Source: Lysobacterales bacterium (GTDB lineage: Bacteria; Pseudomonadota; Gammaproteobacteria; Xanthomonadales; SZUA-38). Taken from it: a stretch of 37,018 nt of DNA. Every line of letters begins with the position of its first letter. Position 1 is the stretch's first letter. Positions 23,601 through 30,490 of the stretch are shown here, piece by piece. The translations under genes and the position numbers were made by a program. The stretch spans positions 1-37,018 of the forward strand of contig JANQOZ010000083.1 of the NCBI GenBank assembly GCA_028285525.1, given 5' to 3'. The notes beneath the pieces were generated by a model. It was not told the DNA's origin. It saw only the letters and a list, made by a program, of their open reading frames with translations, and made no database searches.

Positions 23601-25808
23601 CAGATGCTCGACCAGGTTTCCTCCCGGGAGCCGATTCCGACGGGCAAACTCTCGATTGCCCGGATCGAAGCATTGCTCAGCGGTCGTCCGCTCGAAGAGT
23701 TGGCGCCGGATGCTGATACAGAGGAGGCGACCGAGGCTGCGGCAGACGACGCCGAGGTGGTGGAAACGACTCCGGACGCCGTCGAGGAGCCGGAAGCTAC
23801 CGAGGCCGCGGACGATGAGTCGCCGGCCGCCGAAGCCGAAGCTGAAGCCGACGCGCCGCCAGCCGAGCCGGAGCCTGCGCCCCCGCCGCCGGTGGCACCG
23901 GAAATCGAACGACCCACCGCCCTGGACCAGCAGGCGCAGCGCAGCGGGGCACCCGCAGCGCGGCCGCAGCAGGAACTGATCCGTGTCAGGGCCGACCTGC
24001 TCGACAACCTGGTGAACTACGCCGGCGAGGTCAGCATCTACCGGTCGCGCCTGGAACAGCAGATCGGTACCTTCCGGTTCAACCTGGTGGAGTTCGATCA
24101 GACCGTTACCCGCCTGCGGGAACAGCTCCGCAATCTGGAGATCGAGACCGAAGCCCAGATTCTGTCGCGCTACCAGCGTGAGGCCGAAGAGCTCAACGAG
24201 ACCTTCGACCCGCTGGAGCTGGACCGCTTTTCTACGCTGCAGCAGCTGTCACGCGCGTTGGCTGAATCGGTGTCCGACCTCGTGTCGATCCAGAGCATGC
24301 TGGACGACCTGACGCGCCAGTCCGAAACGCTGCTGCTCCAACAGTCGCGGGTGAACTCCGACCTGCAGGAAGGGCTGATGCGCACCCGCATGGTGCCCTT
24401 TGACTCGCTGGTGCCCAGGCTGCGCCGGATTCTGCGTCAGACGACCGCGGAATTGGAGAAGAAGGCGCAGCTTCGCGTGAGCGGTGCCCAGGGCGAGATG
24501 GACCGGACGGTGCTTGAGCGCATCACGGCGCCGCTGGAACACATTCTCCGGAACGCGGTGGCCCACGGGCTCGAGGGTCCGGAAGATCGCGACCGCGCCG
24601 GCAAAACGCCGGAGGGAACCATCCAGGTGAACGTCGCGCGTGAGGCCACCGAAGTGGTGATCACCGTGTCCGACGACGGCGGCGGCGTCGACCATGAACG
24701 GGTCCGAGCCAAGGCGATCGAGCGCGGCATGCTCAAGCCGGACGCGGAGCTCACCGATCGCGATCTCTACGGATTCATTCTGGAAACCGGCTTTTCGACT
24801 GCCGACGAGGTGACCAAGGTCGCCGGCCGCGGTGTTGGCCTCGACGTCGTGAACAGCGAGATCAAGCAGCTCGGCGGCTCACTCGACATCAGCTCGAGCC
24901 AGGGGCAGGGAACCACCTTCACCATCCGCCTGCCGTTCACCCTGGCCGTGACGCACGCCATCATGGTTCGGGTCGGCGACAGCACCTTCGCCGTGCCGTT
25001 GACCAGTATCCAGGGCGTCGTGCGCATGCAGCGGGACGAGTTTGACCGCCGCATGGAAGAGGGCGAAACCAGCTACAGCTATACCGGCGAGGAGTACCAG
25101 CTGAAGGAGCTGGCGGTGCTGCTGGGCCTGGAGCGGCGCGAAAGCGCGGACGATGACATGACGCCGGTGCTGATGTCGCGCATCGGCGATCAGCGGGCCG
25201 CAATTCGCGTTGACGCGGTCCTCGGCAGCCGCGAGATTGTGGTCAAGTCGGTGGGTCCGCAGATCAGCTCGATCCCCGGCATCTTCGGAGCCACCATCCT
25301 CGGCGACGGCAGCGTGATCATGATTCTGGATCTCGGCCCGCTGGTACGGCGGGGCGCCGCGCTGCGGCTGGGTCCCGACGAGGTGGCCGCGGAACCGGAC
25401 GAGCCGGCGCCGCAGGAAGCCGATCGGCCGCCGACGATTATGGTCGTGGACGATTCGATCACGATGCGCAAGGTCACATCGCGGGTGCTGCAGCGGCACG
25501 ACATGGAGGTCACCACCGCCAAAGACGGCGTGGATGCGGTCGAGCAGCTGCAGGATGCGGTGCCGGATCTAATGCTGCTCGACATTGAGATGCCGCGGAT
25601 GGACGGCTTCGAGCTCGCGACACACATGCGCAATGACGAGCGCCTCAAGCAGGTGCCGATCATCATGATCACCTCGCGTACCGGTGATAAGCACCGGGAT
25701 CGGGCGATGGAGATCGGCGTTAACCGCTATCTGGGTAAGCCCTATCAGGAAGCTGAGCTGCTGAGCAACGTACGCGAGCTCCTGGAAGAGGTGAAGGCGG
25801 CTGGCTGA
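17694..25808 (+). CDS. chpA: Giant hybrid chemotaxis histidine kinase ChpA
   Basis: CheA-type kinase of the Pil-Chp system, 2704 residues (Pseudomonas ChpA about 2470). N-terminal HPt-like domain with YLHQVQGTLRM (H51); two degenerate HPt-like regions (about 150-300 and 445-570) lacking the His motif. HPt domains with a phosphorylatable His: H718 (FHTLKGSGRL), H1457 (VHTLNGAVSM), H1918 (LHTLKGGARM). Kinase core from about 2094 (dimerisation helices, N-box HILRNAVAHGLE with N2287, G boxes SDDGGGVD about 2325 and GRGVGLDVV about 2379). CheW domain about 2410-2565. C-terminal receiver 2580-2700 with D2586/D2587 and phospho-acceptor D2630. Acidic low-complexity linkers (585-668, about 800-1405, 1550-1860, 1995-2085) separate the HPt domains. 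Overlaps pilK (ATGA) and chpB (TGATG). Confidence 0.97.
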   Translation: MRLQDDIDFTTLSWVKQELDETLKQARQALEAYVEDATDASQMRFCATYLHQVQGTLRMVELYGAALVVEEMEQVALELLEDEISDREEAYAMLMRGIVQLPDYLERLQSGHRDIPVVLLPLLNDLRAARGQKLLSETALFAPDLTQPLPDTLASPSPELGERQLRVAAAKIRKAFEASLVQWFRADGDFGLIERLQSCCGKLLQVTHHEDGRRLWWVAGGVFDGLRTGAVKPNGALKLLIGKIDRQIKGLALKGESFFESGEAQELTRGLLYYAAHGGSGSRLIDDLKERYDLAALLPQAAELEHAQGAMSGHNRELLSTVSGAIKEDLMRVKDSLDLKVRRGDLTVEGFDEQGETLDRVADTLGMLGLGVPRKVVLEQREKVTDIVAGHVSIDEPLLLDIAGSLLYVEGSLDDHIDQLGSTSEGAVPVGDEDGEEAESDVAAGLPRSEVRRILDALMKEASGNLQIIKQNIVEFIEAPWDHKRIEDTPALLEEIVGALKMLDLTEAAELLGGIVAYTEVELLRRRTVPGAEDLDTIADAVASLEYYLEAVREHRPGRDKILEVARQSLTQLGYYGEEAIAERRSQPIEEAPAPEPAEEAAAPAADETADEAPEVELEAVSDGDQAEEEAAADPLEPAETVELEAQNIETAPSAAPAAQIAAAEGPADISDDIDEEIREVFIEEVEEEIASLNELYPKWRSDTEDEQALGTLRRTFHTLKGSGRLVGALTIGEFSWQIENLFNRIIDGTVEATPQVLELMDSAVAAVPGLLAGVKGEGRPTQDIEAIKQVAERLAEGEQVSLADVAGTPADDLGEPATAEVELVEAEEALSVGAGEPDTTELEAPSEIAELASENASELPETDSLTPDLEEVTSAFEGLDLDLDLEADEDEEAGEESGELAMLDDAAASLAEAEESSFSPDDDLILVDDQGDNQDAVAEVDDAEPSAPLELSLEPLEGEETPVSSADDAGPAVFDLGLDLDADGVDQGQLLEAVTATGRPEPESDEAAEAQAEESDDTVAGDDSVAETISESDEPLDLDFLDLDTPEGETAELAVSDEPDLGLEDLSLDDLLAETPAEDVDAQAGETVDEATAAQATTSEEQDEAFDVSDLDFDDLPTEPGTAIVETPDDEDLSLTLDDLDLGDLGDLSLEPEGEADVAGDTSESPETAEALDSSDAAAEEDEDLPTQKIRLDDLELVPLDDDADSAEEALDAGAVEGEDAVPEISLESDGEGDALSLVDFDDELSVEDEPLTDDDSVDAAAGPVDDLAADEAAAVVSEGDDLSLDFGEELTLDDDAVLGLERTADDVGDYDLESFLNEVAADDAMAELKSAGLAEPEPEQVETPAPEAEDTLDIDALLDSLPPEALEASAEDVEDVEDGAEASADMLDDPLAEASELAPAEEELSASREAIDPVLRDILRTEISDHVVVLRRYLDDNQNAKSPERVHEPLLRAVHTLNGAVSMVELPELAAVTAPLEGYVKRLHSAEDTPGESGLTALKETADLLDEVTRGLDSDSLSLPDTRPLSERLTSLRDALPSADGFNQLLDEESELAADDEPVSVGGFDEDLELISSLDFEGSADEAEQGSAPGEAVSLDDEDIIIASDGEPELLGEDDLALGDTALLDAGDGSSQGDGATAEPVESETSEGEAVEAEAEIEAEAETEAETEAGTEAETEAETEAETEAETEAETEAETEAETEAETEAETEAETEAEAEAEAEAEAEAEAEAEAEAEAEAEAEPGIETAEDEQSEQPADEDTQVEPEAEAIETAVAADAKEAAAADEEESETVEETLLDDEAPAEGVSVDDAESSAADEAESEAQTAEDEADQQAAEAIAELASDLEAWEEMAEAPGPVSVPDDETVALEDLGDIDDELLEIFLQEGAEILDESDHKMADWRENSENNEPVLELQRELHTLKGGARMAGLGPIGDLSHAMESLFEGVVEDRISVTDQTVEVLEAAFDQLHQMLDQVSSREPIPTGKLSIARIEALLSGRPLEELAPDADTEEATEAAADDAEVVETTPDAVEEPEATEAADDESPAAEAEAEADAPPAEPEPAPPPPVAPEIERPTALDQQAQRSGAPAARPQQELIRVRADLLDNLVNYAGEVSIYRSRLEQQIGTFRFNLVEFDQTVTRLREQLRNLEIETEAQILSRYQREAEELNETFDPLELDRFSTLQQLSRALAESVSDLVSIQSMLDDLTRQSETLLLQQSRVNSDLQEGLMRTRMVPFDSLVPRLRRILRQTTAELEKKAQLRVSGAQGEMDRTVLERITAPLEHILRNAVAHGLEGPEDRDRAGKTPEGTIQVNVAREATEVVITVSDDGGGVDHERVRAKAIERGMLKPDAELTDRDLYGFILETGFSTADEVTKVAGRGVGLDVVNSEIKQLGGSLDISSSQGQGTTFTIRLPFTLAVTHAIMVRVGDSTFAVPLTSIQGVVRMQRDEFDRRMEEGETSYSYTGEEYQLKELAVLLGLERRESADDDMTPVLMSRIGDQRAAIRVDAVLGSREIVVKSVGPQISSIPGIFGATILGDGSVIMILDLGPLVRRGAALRLGPDEVAAEPDEPAPQEADRPPTIMVVDDSITMRKVTSRVLQRHDMEVTTAKDGVDAVEQLQDAVPDLMLLDIEMPRMDGFELATHMRNDERLKQVPIIMITSRTGDKHRDRAMEIGVNRYLGKPYQEAELLSNVRELLEEVKAAG
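22680..22919 (+). repeat. In-frame tandem repeat in chpA: 13 x 12 bp then 14 x 6 bp
   Basis: Thirteen near-perfect copies of GCTGAGACCGAG (22680-22835, Ala-Glu-Thr-Glu) are followed by fourteen copies of GCTGAG (22836-22919, Ala-Glu), all in the chpA frame and coding residues 1663-1742. Only single-base variants occur (for example a GGG for GAG near 22708). Degenerate copies extend upstream to about 22655. Unit lengths are multiples of 3, so slippage changes linker length without frameshift. Confidence 0.95.
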
Positions 25809-26794
25809 TGGCGAACACGGCCAGCAACTCCCGGGTTTCGGGCGCTGCCACGACCGTCGCCGTGCTTTACGAACAAGCTGCGCACCGTGAGGCGCTGGTC
25901 GCTGCGGTATCGGCCGCCGGGGCCACGCTGACCGCCGAGCTCCGCTTCAGTGAATTTGCCGCGGGCGCCGTCGACGCGCTGCCCGCCGAAGTGCTCCTGC
26001 TCAACCTCGAACCCCTGCTGGACCGCAAGCCCGCCATCCTGGAACAGGTGCTGGCGGAGCAGGGCAGGCGGGGTCTGGTGTTCAACGATGCCGCCGCCAG
26101 TGCTCAGCTCGACGGGCCCGACCGCGCTCGCTGGCTGCGTCACCTCGCGGCGAAGATCAGCGGCACCGGCCGCTGGCTGCCGCCCGACCCTCAGCTGCCG
26201 GCCGACCAGGTGCCGCTGGCCGCCAACGACACCTTTGAGGTCTGGCTGCTGGGCGCCTCGATCGGAGGTCCGGAGGCCGTTCGGAGCTTTCTCGCGGAGC
26301 TGAGCCCTGAGTGTCCCGCGGCGCTGCTGCTGGCCCAGCATATCGGTCAGGAGTTTGTCGATTCGCTGGCAGAGCAGCTCAACCAGGTATCCGCGCTGCC
26401 CGTCAGTCTGGCGCGAAGCGGCATGACCGTAGTGCCGGGACAGGTGCTGGTAACGCCTGTCGGCCAGATGATGAGCTTTGACGCCGCTGGCCGCGTCGTA
26501 TTGACCGACTATCCAACACCGCCGCAGTACTCACCCTGTATCGACGACGTGATCGCCGGCCTGCTCGAGCGCTACGGCTCCCGCCTCCACGGCATCATCT
26601 TCTCCGGCATGGCCAGCGACGGCGTCGCCGGTGCCAGCGCCATTCGGGAATCGGGCGGCCAGCTCTGGGTTCAGGATCCGGAGTCGTGCGTGGTGGCGTC
26701 GATGGTGGAAGGCGCTATGCGTGACGGACCGGTGCAGCACCGACTGCCGCCGGCGCAGCTGGCCCGCCAGCTCAACCAGCGCCTGCGCCCATAG
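25808..26794 (+). CDS. chpB: CheB-type protein-glutamate methylesterase ChpB
   Basis: Receptor methylesterase that removes methyl groups from PilJ, opposing PilK. 328 residues. The C-terminal catalytic domain has the Ser-His-Asp triad: S151 in WLLGASIGGPEAVRSF, H178 in LLAQHIG, D271 in FSGMASDGVAGA. The N-terminal 140 residues look like a receiver fold that has lost its active site: the position of the phospho-acceptor in LLLDIEMP reads LLLNLEP (N66), and the acidic pair after strand 1 is YEQ. ATG overlaps the chpA stop (TGATG). Confidence 0.95.
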   Translation: MANTASNSRVSGAATTVAVLYEQAAHREALVAAVSAAGATLTAELRFSEFAAGAVDALPAEVLLLNLEPLLDRKPAILEQVLAEQGRRGLVFNDAAASAQLDGPDRARWLRHLAAKISGTGRWLPPDPQLPADQVPLAANDTFEVWLLGASIGGPEAVRSFLAELSPECPAALLLAQHIGQEFVDSLAEQLNQVSALPVSLARSGMTVVPGQVLVTPVGQMMSFDAAGRVVLTDYPTPPQYSPCIDDVIAGLLERYGSRLHGIIFSGMASDGVAGASAIRESGGQLWVQDPESCVVASMVEGAMRDGPVQHRLPPAQLARQLNQRLRP

Positions 26795-26840
26795 CCAGTG
26801 CCCATAATATGAACAGCTCACAGCATCGAGGGACAACGTC

Positions 26841-27299
26841 ATGGCCCAGCTAGCGGCAGACATTCGCGGGGTCATGATTCCCCTGACCGACGCCAAAATC
26901 CTGTTGCCCAACGCCTCCGTTTCGGAGGTCATCACCTACGGCGACCCCCAGCCGGTGGCAGATGCCCCTGAGTGGGTCCTGGGCACCATCACCTGGCGCG
27001 GCTGGCGCATCCCGCTGCTCTCTTTCTCTTTGATGGCCGGGCAGGCCGCGAGCGAAAACACCTCCGGCGCCAAGGTCGCGATTCTCAAGGCGCTCGGCGG
27101 CAGCGCCAGCATGCCGTACATGGCGCTGCTCGCGCAGGGCTTTCCGCGGCTGACCACCATCACCGAGGAAAACCTGCTGCTCGAGGGCAACCAGGAAGAC
27201 CTGCCGGAAGGCGTCAGCCACGTGGTGAGCGTCAACGACGAAGCGGCGTTTGTCCCTGACCTGGACGGGATCGAAGAGCGGCTGGCGGGCATTCTGTGA
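26841..27299 (+). CDS. chpC: CheW-like adaptor ChpC
   Basis: Second CheW-family adaptor of the Pil-Chp system. In Pseudomonas it is thought to link other receptors to ChpA and is dispensable. 152 residues: IRGVMIPLTDAKILLPNASVSEVITYG, EWVLGTITWRGWRIPLLSF, MALLAQGFPRLTTITEENLLLEG. It follows chpB after 46 bp (SD GAGGGA). Its TGA overlaps the start of the next gene (GTGA). Confidence 0.93.
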   Translation: MAQLAADIRGVMIPLTDAKILLPNASVSEVITYGDPQPVADAPEWVLGTITWRGWRIPLLSFSLMAGQAASENTSGAKVAILKALGGSASMPYMALLAQGFPRLTTITEENLLLEGNQEDLPEGVSHVVSVNDEAAFVPDLDGIEERLAGIL

Positions 27300-27754
27300 C
27301 CGCGCCTCAGGCGGTCCAGGATCGCTATCCGGAATCGGTCAGCTACTGCTACGGCTGCGGCCGCAATAACGAGTTTGGCCTCAAGGTCCGCAGCATCCCG
27401 GCTGGCGACGAGTGGGTGGCACACTTTACGCCTCGCCCGGAGCACATGGCGGTGCCAGGGTTTGTCTATGGTGGACTGCTCGCCTCCCTGATCGACTGTC
27501 ACGGTGTCGGGACGGCGGCGGCAGCCTCACTCGGAAGCGACGACGAGGGACAGGAAATGCCGCGGTTCGTGACCGGCTCTCTCACCGTCAACTACCTTAA
27601 GCCGACCCCCCTCGGGCCCGAGCTGGAGCTGCGGGCCCGCCCGCTGGAAGTCGGTGAACGCAAGGTGCGGGTCAGCGTGACGGTCAGCGTCGGCGAGACC
27701 GAGTGTGTGCAGGGAGAAGTGCTGGCCGTCCGGATCCCGGACTCCATGCAGTAA
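27296..27754 (+). CDS. PaaI-family hotdog-fold thioesterase
   Basis: Acyl-CoA thioesterase-like protein of the 4HBT/PaaI hotdog family, 152 residues. Features: SYCYGCGRNNEFGLKVR, with a CxxC typical of this subgroup; the hotdog helix HMAVPGFVYGGLLASLIDCHGVGTAAAAS, where the catalytic acid and helix are expected; and GSLTVNYLKPTPLGPELELRARP. The GTG start overlaps the chpC stop by 4 nt. It stops 1 bp before the converging rsmE stop. Substrate unknown. It takes the position that chpD/chpE have in Pseudomonas. Confidence 0.88.
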   Translation: MTAPQAVQDRYPESVSYCYGCGRNNEFGLKVRSIPAGDEWVAHFTPRPEHMAVPGFVYGGLLASLIDCHGVGTAAAASLGSDDEGQEMPRFVTGSLTVNYLKPTPLGPELELRARPLEVGERKVRVSVTVSVGETECVQGEVLAVRIPDSMQ

Positions 27755-27755
27755 G

Positions 27756-28484
27756 TCACGTCGCAAAATCCCCCCACAGCGCCTGAGCCGCCGCGAGCAT
27801 GGCAGGCCCGGCCGATTCGGTGCGCAGGACCCGCGGCCCGAGCGCCGTCAGCGCAAAATCGCTGCGCTCGGCTGCCCTCAGCTCAGCGTCGGTGAGGCCG
27901 CCCTCCGGACCAACCAGCAGCGCGAGCCCCTGCGGCGCCGGCTGACGGCGACTGATCGGCGCTCCTTCAGGCGTCAGCGCCAGACGAAGATCGAATCGTC
28001 CGTCGACGTTAGGAAGCGCCTCGTCCAGCGCGCTTAGCGGATGGATCCGCGGCACCCAGGTGCGGCCGCACTGCTCGCACGCCTGAATCACCACCGCCTG
28101 CCAGTGTTCGAGCCGGCGACGGGCCCGGTCGTCGGTGAGCCGCACCTCCGTTCGTTCGGAGCTGACCGGCATCACCTCGCGGACCCCGAGCTCCGTCGCT
28201 TTCTGAAGCGCGTAGTCCATCCGCTCGCCCCGGCCCACACACTGCAGCAGCAGCGTGTCCAGCCCCGCCTCCGGCGTCTGGCCCAGGTCCTCCAGCAGCT
28301 CGAGACGCTGCCCCGTGGCGTCGGCCAGCGCCGCCTGCCACTGCTGGCCCCGCCCGTCGAAGACCGTGACCTGGTATCCGGGCTTGAGGCGCAGCACGCG
28401 GCGCAGGTAATGCGCCCGCTTTTCCGGTAGGGTCCAGCCGCCGTCGACGGGCGCGTCAGCCAGGAACAGCCGCTGGCGTCTCAT
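27756..28484 (-). CDS. rsmE: 16S rRNA m3U1498 methyltransferase RsmE
   Basis: SPOUT-family methyltransferase that methylates N3 of U1498 in 16S rRNA. 242 residues. N-terminal PUA-like domain (MRRQRLFL...HYLRRVLRLKPGYQVTVFDG). C-terminal knotted domain with YALQKATELGV, LALLVGPEGGLTDAEL and LGPRVLRTESAGPAMLAAAQALWG. Converges with the thioesterase gene and diverges from gspG across 60 bp. Secure. Confidence 0.97.
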   Translation of the reverse strand: MRRQRLFLADAPVDGGWTLPEKRAHYLRRVLRLKPGYQVTVFDGRGQQWQAALADATGQRLELLEDLGQTPEAGLDTLLLQCVGRGERMDYALQKATELGVREVMPVSSERTEVRLTDDRARRRLEHWQAVVIQACEQCGRTWVPRIHPLSALDEALPNVDGRFDLRLALTPEGAPISRRQPAPQGLALLVGPEGGLTDAELRAAERSDFALTALGPRVLRTESAGPAMLAAAQALWGDFAT

Positions 28485-28544
28485 TGTCCCGGGGTGTCCT
28501 TCTCAAGTATGGTTGAGCCTTCAAAACGATCGACCTGAGCCGCT

Positions 28545-28973
28545 ATGCAACAACGTAAAAACCGGGGCTTTACCCTGATCGAGATTCTGGTTGTGGTGGT
28601 GATCATCGGGATCCTGAGTTCGGTGGTCGTGCTGAACCTGGGCGGGGTCACCGACGATGCACGCCAGCAGGCTGCCTTGACCGATATCCGCACCCTGGAG
28701 CAGGCGCTGGAGATTTACAAGCTGCAGAACACATTCTATCCCAGCACCCAGCAGGGCCTGCAGGCTTTGGTCAGCGCGCCCGGCGGCTATCCCGAGCCGC
28801 GAAACTACAAGCAGGGGGGGTACCTGAAGCGCCTGCCGAAGGACCCGTGGGGAAACGACTACGGGTATGCTAACCCGGGCAGCCGCAGCGAGGTCGACAT
28901 CTACAGCCTGGGCGCGGACGGCCAGCCCGGCGGTGAGGGCCTGGCGGCTGACATCGGCAACTGGCAGCAGTAG
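28545..28973 (+). CDS. gspG: Type II secretion major pseudopilin GspG
   Basis: Major pseudopilin that builds the T2SS pseudopilus in the inner membrane and periplasm. 142 residues. Prepilin leader ends RG before FTLIEILVVVVIIGIL (Glu5 present). The C-terminal domain has LEQALEIYKLQNTFYPSTQQGL and the calcium-loop region DIYSLGADGQPGGEG...DIGNW. First gene of this gsp run. The 60 bp to divergent rsmE would hold its promoter; no clear -35/-10 seen. Confidence 0.97.
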   Translation: MQQRKNRGFTLIEILVVVVIIGILSSVVVLNLGGVTDDARQQAALTDIRTLEQALEIYKLQNTFYPSTQQGLQALVSAPGGYPEPRNYKQGGYLKRLPKDPWGNDYGYANPGSRSEVDIYSLGADGQPGGEGLAADIGNWQQ

Positions 28974-28975
28974 CC

Positions 28976-29461
28976 ATGATCGCGCGGCCGAGCCGGCAGG
29001 CCGGCTTTACGCTTCTGGAGGTGCTTGTGGTCGCGATCATCATGGCGGTGCTCGCGGGCGTGATGCTGCTGTCCAGCTCGCTGGCGGGTCCTGCGGCAAA
29101 GGCCGCCGACGCGCGGCGCCTGCTGATCCACCTGGTGAACCAGCACTGTGAGGAGTCGGTGCTTCTCGGGCGCGAGGGCGGGGTTCGCCTGGTCGAGGGT
29201 GGCTATGAATTCTACTGGTGGGACGGCGAAGCCTGGGTGCCCCGGGATGAGAAGCTGTTCCGGCCCCGCGCCCTGAAACCTCCCCTGACGCTCGAGCTGT
29301 CGCTGCCGCAGGCGCGCAGCGAGCTGGCGGATGTGCCCGAGGTCGTCTGCGACTCGGCGGGCGAGATCAGCGAGTTCAACGCGGCCATCGTGGCTGACGC
29401 GATCCGCCTTCCCGTGACCACCGACGACCGCGGCAGATTGGTCGCCGACGATGCCGGCTGA
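28976..29461 (+). CDS. gspH: Type II secretion minor pseudopilin GspH
   Basis: Minor pseudopilin. Prepilin leader MIARPSRQAG, then FTLLEVLVVAIIMAVLAGVM with Glu5. 161 residues with a variable soluble domain containing YEFYWWDGEAW. Starts 2 nt after the gspG stop and overlaps gspI by 11 nt. Identity is based on the pseudopilin N-terminus and on its position between gspG and gspI. Confidence 0.92.
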   Translation: MIARPSRQAGFTLLEVLVVAIIMAVLAGVMLLSSSLAGPAAKAADARRLLIHLVNQHCEESVLLGREGGVRLVEGGYEFYWWDGEAWVPRDEKLFRPRALKPPLTLELSLPQARSELADVPEVVCDSAGEISEFNAAIVADAIRLPVTTDDRGRLVADDAG

Positions 29462-29873
29462 CGGTCGCCGCCAGCGGGGTTTTACGCTGCTCGAAGTGCT
29501 GGTGGCGCTGGTGGTGGTGTCGGTGGGCCTCGCCGCGATTTCCCGCCTCGGCGTGCAGCATGCGCAGTCCGCCATTGCCCTCGACGAGCTCACGCTGGCG
29601 GGCTGGGTGGCCAGCAATACGATCGAGCTGGCGCGGATTGATCCTGGGGGCCTCAACGTTGGCAGACGCCAGGGCCAGACGACGATGGGGCGCCAGCGCT
29701 GGTACTGGGAAATGAACGTCACCCAGACCGAAGTCGACTCGATCCTGCGGCTGGATGTCGCCGTCTTCTCTGACTCCCGACGCCAGCAGCAGGTGGTATC
29801 GCTGTCCGGCTTCATGCCTCAGTCCGGCCTGGGTCCGGCTCCGGGCGTCGTGGGCGCGGCGGTGGGGCCGTGA
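29451..29873 (+). CDS. gspI: Type II secretion minor pseudopilin GspI
   Basis: Minor pseudopilin of the GspH-I-J-K tip complex. Leader MPADGRRQRG, then FTLLEVLVALVVVSVGLAAI with Glu5. The soluble part has LDELTLAGWVASNTIEL and the tryptophan-rich RWYWEMNV typical of GspI. 140 residues. Stop overlaps the gspJ GTG (GTGA). Confidence 0.95.
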   Translation: MPADGRRQRGFTLLEVLVALVVVSVGLAAISRLGVQHAQSAIALDELTLAGWVASNTIELARIDPGGLNVGRRQGQTTMGRQRWYWEMNVTQTEVDSILRLDVAVFSDSRRQQQVVSLSGFMPQSGLGPAPGVVGAAVGP

Positions 29874-30490
29874 GGACGGGTGCGCAACCCAAAGCAGCCA
29901 GTGGTTTCACGCTGCTCGAGCTGGTGGTGGCGCTGGCGGTCTTCGCCACCCTGTCCGTGATGGCCTACGGGGGCTTGAGCGGCTCGCTTCGCGCCGGAGA
30001 GGTGCTGGAAGAGAATGCCCGGCAGCGGGCGGACCTGCAGCGGGCGATTCGCCTCATTGAGCAGGACTTTCGTTACCCGGTCGTACGGCCCGTGCGAGAT
30101 CAGTACGGCGACCCGGTGGCCTCACTGCTCGGGACGCAACGCAGCATCGCCCTGACCCGGGCGGGCTGGGCCAATCCGGCGGCAGCGCCCCGCTCCAGCC
30201 TGCAGCGGGTGGAATATCGGTGGCAGCGCGGCAAGCTGACGCGGCTGCAGTGGGCGAGCCTCGATCGCTCGGCGGCAACGCCGGTCAACGAACGGGAGCT
30301 GCTCGACGGGCTGGAGCGGCTGACGATCAGCTATCACCGGGGCGGGCGCTGGCTGGACGTCTGGCCGCCGGCGAACGGCGGGCCGGGACCGGCGCTGCCC
30401 GAGGCCCTGCGCGTGGAACTGGAGCACCCGCAATTTGGTGCGATCAGCCGGGTGTTTGCCCTGGACGGCGGAGGAGGCATCGGGCCATGA
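29870..30490 (+). CDS. gspJ: Type II secretion minor pseudopilin GspJ
   Basis: Minor pseudopilin. Leader ends ASG, then FTLLELVVALAVFATLSVMAYGGL (Glu5). DLQRAIRLIEQDFRYPVVRPVRD and VEYRWQRGKLTRLQW follow the GspJ pattern. 206 residues from a GTG start coupled to gspI. Stop overlaps the gspK ATG (ATGA). Confidence 0.95.
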   Translation: MRTGAQPKAASGFTLLELVVALAVFATLSVMAYGGLSGSLRAGEVLEENARQRADLQRAIRLIEQDFRYPVVRPVRDQYGDPVASLLGTQRSIALTRAGWANPAAAPRSSLQRVEYRWQRGKLTRLQWASLDRSAATPVNERELLDGLERLTISYHRGGRWLDVWPPANGGPGPALPEALRVELEHPQFGAISRVFALDGGGGIGP

